The notes under the pieces are model-generated. The model was given only the letters and a program-made list of their open reading frames with translations, did no database searches and was not told the DNA's origin. A DNA stretch of 46,025 nucleotides, taken from Candidatus Acidiflorens stordalenmirensis (GTDB taxonomy: Bacteria; Acidobacteriota; Terriglobia; Terriglobales; Acidobacteriaceae). Position numbers and translations under genes: made by a program. Positions 41,950-46,025 of the stretch are shown in pieces; the first letter of the stretch is position 1; the number at the start of each line of letters is the position of its first letter. Location of the stretch: NCBI GenBank assembly GCA_003139995.1, contig PLIC01000064.1, positions 1-46,025 of the forward strand. The letters are read 5' to 3'.

Positions 41950-43986
41950 ATGAGTTGGTTCGGAGCGGAGCGATCGATTCTGGACACCACCCACATGGAC
42001 GAGACACAAGGACGCCCGGAACCTAGCGCGTCGGAATTGCTGGCCAAGCATCTGCGGCGGCCGAGCGTTCTGTTGCCATTGCTTGGGCTGGTCACGTTTG
42101 TGCTTTACAGCGGCTCGCTGTCTTTCGAGTTTGTATGGGATGACTGGCCCCAGATTGTGAACAATCCGATCATCCGGACATGGAGCAATCTGCCGCGGGC
42201 GTTCGGAAGCGACCTGTGGTACCACGTTGCTCGACACCAGGTGTATTACCGGCCGCTGTTTGTGGCGTGGTCGATGCTGAACTACACATTGTTCGGACTG
42301 CGGCCATGGGGATGGCACCTGGGAACGGTTCTGTTGCACGTAGGCGCGGTGGCGGCAGTGTTTTGGCTGGCGCGGCGGCTGGGATTGGAATACTGGACGG
42401 CAGCGCTGGCGGCGCTGATTTTTGCGCTGCATCCCGTTCACATTGAGCCGGTAACATGGGTTTCCGCAGCTTCGGACACGATGGTAACAATGTTTGCCGC
42501 ACTGGCTTTTGTGGCGTTTCTTAATGGGCGTGATCCGGAGCGCAATCCTGAACAAAAGAAAAGAGCGGCATGGTGGATTGCGTCTGTGGTGTTGCTGGCG
42601 TGCGCGCTGCTGACGAAGGAAATGGCGGTAATGTTTTCGGCGCTGGTGGGAATCTACGCCTGGCTGCACCCGGCGAAAAAAAAGGCAGCGCTTTCGCGGA
42701 GAGTTCTTGGTGCGGTGATGGAGGCGGCTCCATATGGGATGGTGACGCTAGCGTACGCGCTGCTGCGAAAGCACGCGTTGCTGTATGCAACTGGGCAGCT
42801 TAATCCCAATCACGGAATGATGGACGTGGTGCGGACTTTGCCGCTGGTGTTGTCCATTTATCTGAGGCAGTTGCTGGTTCCGGTGGGCATCACGGGGCTC
42901 TATTACACACCTTATGTTACGAGCCATATTACGAGCGCCATACTCCGTCAAGTGGTGGCGCCGGTGGTGGTGCTGGTGGCTGTGCTGGTTGGGTTGTGGT
43001 ATTGGAATCGGCGCGAGAGGAATTCCACCGTTGCGTTTGCCGGGTTGTGGTTGCTGGTTGGGCTGGCGCCAGCGCTCTATTTGCGAAACTTCGGCAACGG
43101 CGATTTCGTGCGCGACCGTTACATGTATTTGCCGTCGATCGGATTTGCGATTCTGGCGGCAATGGGGCTGCGGCGGCTGCCGTCCATCAAGGGATGGGGT
43201 GTCCCGGCCGTGCAGAGGTGCGCGGTACTCGTGTTGTGCGGTGGTTATGTGGTTGCTTCGATTGCACAGCAGGTGTACTGGGGAAACGATCTGCTGCTGT
43301 TGGCGCGCGGGCAAGCTCTGTATCCCGGGAATCCGTATGTGGTGGCGGGGCTGGCGAAGGAGTACAGCCAGCTGGGTGCGCACGATCGCGCGATTGAGCT
43401 GGCACGGTCGGTGGTAAGGGACCATCCGGAGTATGGTTATGGGCCGCTGGCATTGGCGGAAGTGTATATCCACGCCGGCCGATTCGAGGAAGGCCGCGTT
43501 TGGCTCGACCGCGTGAATCCGGATTACGCCAAATCGGAGGTGGGGATGGCGGGAGTCGCTGGACTGTATGGTCAAATGGGCGACTATGAGCGGGCTTTCG
43601 CGCTTTGCTCGGAGGTTTTGGAGAAGGAACCAAATCTTTATTCGGCGCTCTACAATTGCGGCAACATCCACTTGCTGGACGGTCAGTACCGGGAAGCAGA
43701 GCAGTTGTTGTCACGCGCGGTGCAGTTAGTGCCGGAACAGGCGGCTCCGAAACATTTTCTGGGGCGCGCGCTTCTCGAAGACAGGCGGAACACAGAGGCA
43801 CAACCTTACCTACTGCAGGCGGTGGTCATGGATCCGAAGGTTTGGGACTACCATTACTGGCTGGCAGAGTCATTTGAAGAAAGCGGGAATATATCCGCCG
43901 CGCGGACAGAGTATCAGCGAGCATTGCGACTGAACCCGGACAGTAAAGAAGCAAAGATACGGCTGACGGCGCTGGAGGCGAAGTGA
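41950..43986 (+). CDS. TMTC-like GT-C membrane protein with C-terminal TPRs (second copy)
   Basis: A 678-residue protein starting at ATG 41950 behind GGGAGG. It has the same architecture as the gene at 2386: a first helix, then VWDDWPQIVNNP (acid pair about 63-65) in the first outer loop, YYRPLFVAWSMLNYTLFG, FALHPVHIEPVTWVSAASD, many helices and TPRs in the last 200 residues (RAIELARSVVRDHPEYGYGP, EAEQLLSRAVQLVPEQ, YQRALRLNPDSKEAKIRL). It is probably a sugar transferase using lipid-phosphate donors. It diverges from the polyprenyl-phospho-pentose operon and overlaps the following GT-C gene by GTGA. Substrate unknown. Confidence 0.85.
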   Translation: MSWFGAERSILDTTHMDETQGRPEPSASELLAKHLRRPSVLLPLLGLVTFVLYSGSLSFEFVWDDWPQIVNNPIIRTWSNLPRAFGSDLWYHVARHQVYYRPLFVAWSMLNYTLFGLRPWGWHLGTVLLHVGAVAAVFWLARRLGLEYWTAALAALIFALHPVHIEPVTWVSAASDTMVTMFAALAFVAFLNGRDPERNPEQKKRAAWWIASVVLLACALLTKEMAVMFSALVGIYAWLHPAKKKAALSRRVLGAVMEAAPYGMVTLAYALLRKHALLYATGQLNPNHGMMDVVRTLPLVLSIYLRQLLVPVGITGLYYTPYVTSHITSAILRQVVAPVVVLVAVLVGLWYWNRRERNSTVAFAGLWLLVGLAPALYLRNFGNGDFVRDRYMYLPSIGFAILAAMGLRRLPSIKGWGVPAVQRCAVLVLCGGYVVASIAQQVYWGNDLLLLARGQALYPGNPYVVAGLAKEYSQLGAHDRAIELARSVVRDHPEYGYGPLALAEVYIHAGRFEEGRVWLDRVNPDYAKSEVGMAGVAGLYGQMGDYERAFALCSEVLEKEPNLYSALYNCGNIHLLDGQYREAEQLLSRAVQLVPEQAAPKHFLGRALLEDRRNTEAQPYLLQAVVMDPKVWDYHYWLAESFEESGNISAARTEYQRALRLNPDSKEAKIRLTALEAK

Positions 43987-45962
43987 AGCAGGAAATGGAG
44001 AATACTCCCGCGAAGTCAGGGGTTCACATTGACTCATCGCTTAACGTTGCAATGTTGAGCGTGGAAACAAGGGTTCACGAACAGCGCACGGATCCCGTGG
44101 AGGGCGCCAGCGAGGGTGAGGTGGCGGTGTTGACCGCCGCGCAGGGCTGGCTAGTTCGTTGGACGGTGTTGGCTGTGGTTCTCGCAGTTGCAGGAATTTA
44201 TGCTGGGTTCCATATTAGCCGTGGATGGGCGCCGTCCGACGACGGGACTCTAAGCCAAAGCGCGCTGCGGGTGATGCAGGGGCAACTTCCGCATCGCGAT
44301 TTTCGGGAGATCTACACCGGGGGGCTGAGCTTTATTCATGCGCTGGCGTTTCGAGCGTTCGGTGTGAATCTGATGTCGCTGCGCATTTGTGTGTTTCTGT
44401 TTTTTCTGGCCTGGCTTCCGGTCGTTTATTATATTGCGCTGCGCTTTACATCCGCGATTGGGGCGGGAGCGATCACGCTGCTCGGAGTGGCGTGGAGTTA
44501 TCCGAATTATCCGGCAGCAATGCCTTCCTGGTACAACCTGTTCTTCGCGACGTTTGGAGCAGCAGCGCTGCTGCGCTACTTGGAGGCGCGGACGCGACGA
44601 TGGCTTTTTGTTGCGGGACTGTGCGGCGGGGTGTCGATCCTGATCAAGGTGATTGGGGCGTACTACGTTGCCGGGGTGCTGCTGTTTCTTGCCTTTCTGG
44701 AACAGAGCGAGAGTCAGAGTGAGAGTGGAGAAGGGGAGAGTTCGAAGAGTAGCTGGCCGTACCGCGTGTTCAGCGTGGGTGCGCTGTTGCTGTTCCTGGC
44801 GACCCTGGTCGATGTGCTGCGCGCGCGGTTGGGGATGGCGGAGTTGTACCACTTCGTGCTGCCATCCGCGGTGGTGGTGGGGCTGATCCTGCTGGGAGAA
44901 CGGAGGGTTCGGGCGGGAACAGTGCGCCGATTCAAAACGATATTTCGGTTTGTGATTCCGTTTCTCTGCGGGTTCATAAGCCCGGTGATTGTTTTCCTGG
45001 TGCCGTATGCAAGGTCGGGAGCGATCCGCCAATTCTTTTCGGGCGTGACGTCCAGCGCAATCAGACGCTCGATCGAGTTGGGACTGATCCGTCCAGTGTC
45101 GGTCGAGAAGAGCATCTTCGCGCTGTCATTAGCGGGATTGGTTGCGGCGGCGATGTACTTGCGCGAATTTCAAGGGAAGGTTGTGAGCGCTGCTGTCGGC
45201 CTGGGGTTGGCGGTAATGCTCGTGAAGGCTGCGACCTCAGATGAGATCGTTTTGGGAGTGTGGTATTCGGCTGCGACCCTGACTCCGTTGGTAGTGTTGC
45301 TGGGTGCGGCGGCCGTGCTGGCGGCAGGGAAGCGGAGCGGCCCAACAAAGCTCCAACAGCAGCGGATAATGGTACTGATTTCTCTGACGGCGGTGTGTAG
45401 CCTGGTGCAGTATCCGTGGGCCGCGTCAATCTATCTCTCTTATGTGCTGCCGCTGACGTTGCTGGCCGCGGCGGCAATTGTGGCGACCGCGAAGAGACAA
45501 CCGGGGACGTATGTTTTGGCCGCAGTGGCGGGATTTTATCTGCTGTTTGGCGTGATTATGCTGGTTCCGGATTACATTTATGAATTGACCCACAAAGTAG
45601 GACGGATGGACGAACTGCATCTGGAGCGAGCGGGGGGATTGCGGATCAATTATGCTGCGAATTTTGCGGGCTTGATTCATTTTTTGCAGCAGCATTCGCC
45701 AAACGGATTGATGTATGCGGGTAATGACTGTCCGGAGCTGTATTTCCTCTCTGGGCTGAGGAATGTAACGCAAGACGATGGGGGCGCACCGCCGGAGGAA
45801 ACTCTGAAGGCGGTACGTTCTGACAATCTGAACCTGGTGGTCATCAACGATGCGCCGCTTTTCCCGGGGGCGACGATGAGGCCGGAGGTGAGGGCCGAGG
45901 TGATGAAGAGATTTCCCCATACCACGCGCTTCGGGTTCTTCCAGGTATTTTGGAAGCAGTAA
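43983..45962 (+). CDS. GT-C-type membrane glycosyltransferase-like protein
   Basis: A 659-residue protein with a 55-residue cytoplasmic lead and about twelve membrane helices. The first outer loop carries GWAPSDDGTLSQSALRVMQG then LPHRDFREIYTGGL. This resembles the acid motif and GQ-x-P-x-x-D-F-x-x-x-Y-x-P/G-G pattern of GT39/ArnT/Wzy-like GT-C enzymes. The C-terminus has a soluble part (GLMYAGNDCPELYFLSGLRN). The GTG at 43983 overlaps the stop of the preceding gene (GTGA); an ATG at 43995 is an alternative. It probably works with the preceding gene on the same glycan. The acceptor is unknown. Confidence 0.8.
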   Translation: MKQEMENTPAKSGVHIDSSLNVAMLSVETRVHEQRTDPVEGASEGEVAVLTAAQGWLVRWTVLAVVLAVAGIYAGFHISRGWAPSDDGTLSQSALRVMQGQLPHRDFREIYTGGLSFIHALAFRAFGVNLMSLRICVFLFFLAWLPVVYYIALRFTSAIGAGAITLLGVAWSYPNYPAAMPSWYNLFFATFGAAALLRYLEARTRRWLFVAGLCGGVSILIKVIGAYYVAGVLLFLAFLEQSESQSESGEGESSKSSWPYRVFSVGALLLFLATLVDVLRARLGMAELYHFVLPSAVVVGLILLGERRVRAGTVRRFKTIFRFVIPFLCGFISPVIVFLVPYARSGAIRQFFSGVTSSAIRRSIELGLIRPVSVEKSIFALSLAGLVAAAMYLREFQGKVVSAAVGLGLAVMLVKAATSDEIVLGVWYSAATLTPLVVLLGAAAVLAAGKRSGPTKLQQQRIMVLISLTAVCSLVQYPWAASIYLSYVLPLTLLAAAAIVATAKRQPGTYVLAAVAGFYLLFGVIMLVPDYIYELTHKVGRMDELHLERAGGLRINYAANFAGLIHFLQQHSPNGLMYAGNDCPELYFLSGLRNVTQDDGGAPPEETLKAVRSDNLNLVVINDAPLFPGATMRPEVRAEVMKRFPHTTRFGFFQVFWKQ

Positions 45963-46025
45963 GAGGACATCAAGTCCAATTCGGATTGCAGGTGGGCCGG
46001 TCCTTTAGAGCATTTTTTGTATCAC

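Noticed and set aside
41605-42669. 354-codon minus-strand frame
   Set aside because: It spans the divergent region between the UbiA and GT-C genes, is rich in Arg/His/Gln without motifs, and conflicts with two well-supported genes.
1-46025. tRNA, rRNA or riboswitch genes
   Set aside because: No cloverleaf-like or conserved riboswitch core sequence was recognised by reading the intergenic regions; a covariance search was not possible.

Overview
The window looks like a chromosomal piece of a high-GC soil or sediment bacterium, most likely an acidobacterium. This is an inference from gene content: long TPR/GT-C membrane proteins, M16 peptidase pairs, GGCTGAAGCC-type palindromes, and CCGCNGAGACGCGGAG-type dispersed repeats. 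There is no rRNA or tRNA gene to fix the taxonomy. Most of the window is ordinary, densely packed chromosome. The accessory or decayed parts are 1-2385, about 20960-22340 and the repeat-rich 25500-28010.

Layout. 1-1991 is an insertion-sequence graveyard: the 3' end of an IS3-type transposase, a decayed membrane glycosyltransferase, and an IS21-type istA cut off and joined to the tail of a Crp/Fnr regulator. 2386-4221 encodes a TMTC-like GT-C/TPR protein. 4284-11355 is a seven-gene minus-strand run: arsR, arsM, arsC, acr3, an active/inactive M16 peptidase pair and a membrane-anchored PP2C (SpoIIE/RsbU-type) phosphatase. The arsR promoter places the start of transcription on the start codon. 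11545-17398 carries a DUF72 protein, two tandem Xer-type recombinases separated by a large hairpin, a PhoU-like/Pit phosphate uptake pair, and a membrane protein with a degenerate HD-GYP domain. 17429-20284 is a three-domain acyl-AMP ligase/ACP/acyltransferase fusion.

20974-21988 is a 1-kb segment bounded by a perfect 16-bp inverted repeat. It holds a solitary proteasome-beta-like Ntn hydrolase that looks AT-richer than its neighbours, and an orphan antitoxin gene follows it. Then come secA, a CYTH phosphatase-like protein, an MDR oxidoreductase, an orphan nuoB, a zinc-ribbon/Sel1 membrane protein, a YdeI-like protein and a secreted discoidin/clan-A glycoside-hydrolase-like protein. Three inverted-pair repeat units lie between secA and nuoB.

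33215-38020 is an RNA-metabolism block: DEAD-box helicase, a small basic protein, rpsO and pnp. 38162-45962 is an envelope-glycan block. One minus-strand operon encodes HAD-UbiA, DprE1-like and DprE2-like proteins, the set expected to make a polyprenyl-phosphate pentose (arabinose) donor. Diverging from it are two overlapping GT-C membrane glycosyltransferase-like genes that could use such a donor.

The most unusual items are the inverted-repeat cassette with the proteasome-like hydrolase, the acidobacterial-type DprE1/E2/UbiA locus linked to GT-C genes, the leaderless ars promoter, the degenerate HD-GYP protein, and the MITE-like repeat pairs. All functions are read from sequence motifs and remembered families; no database search was run.
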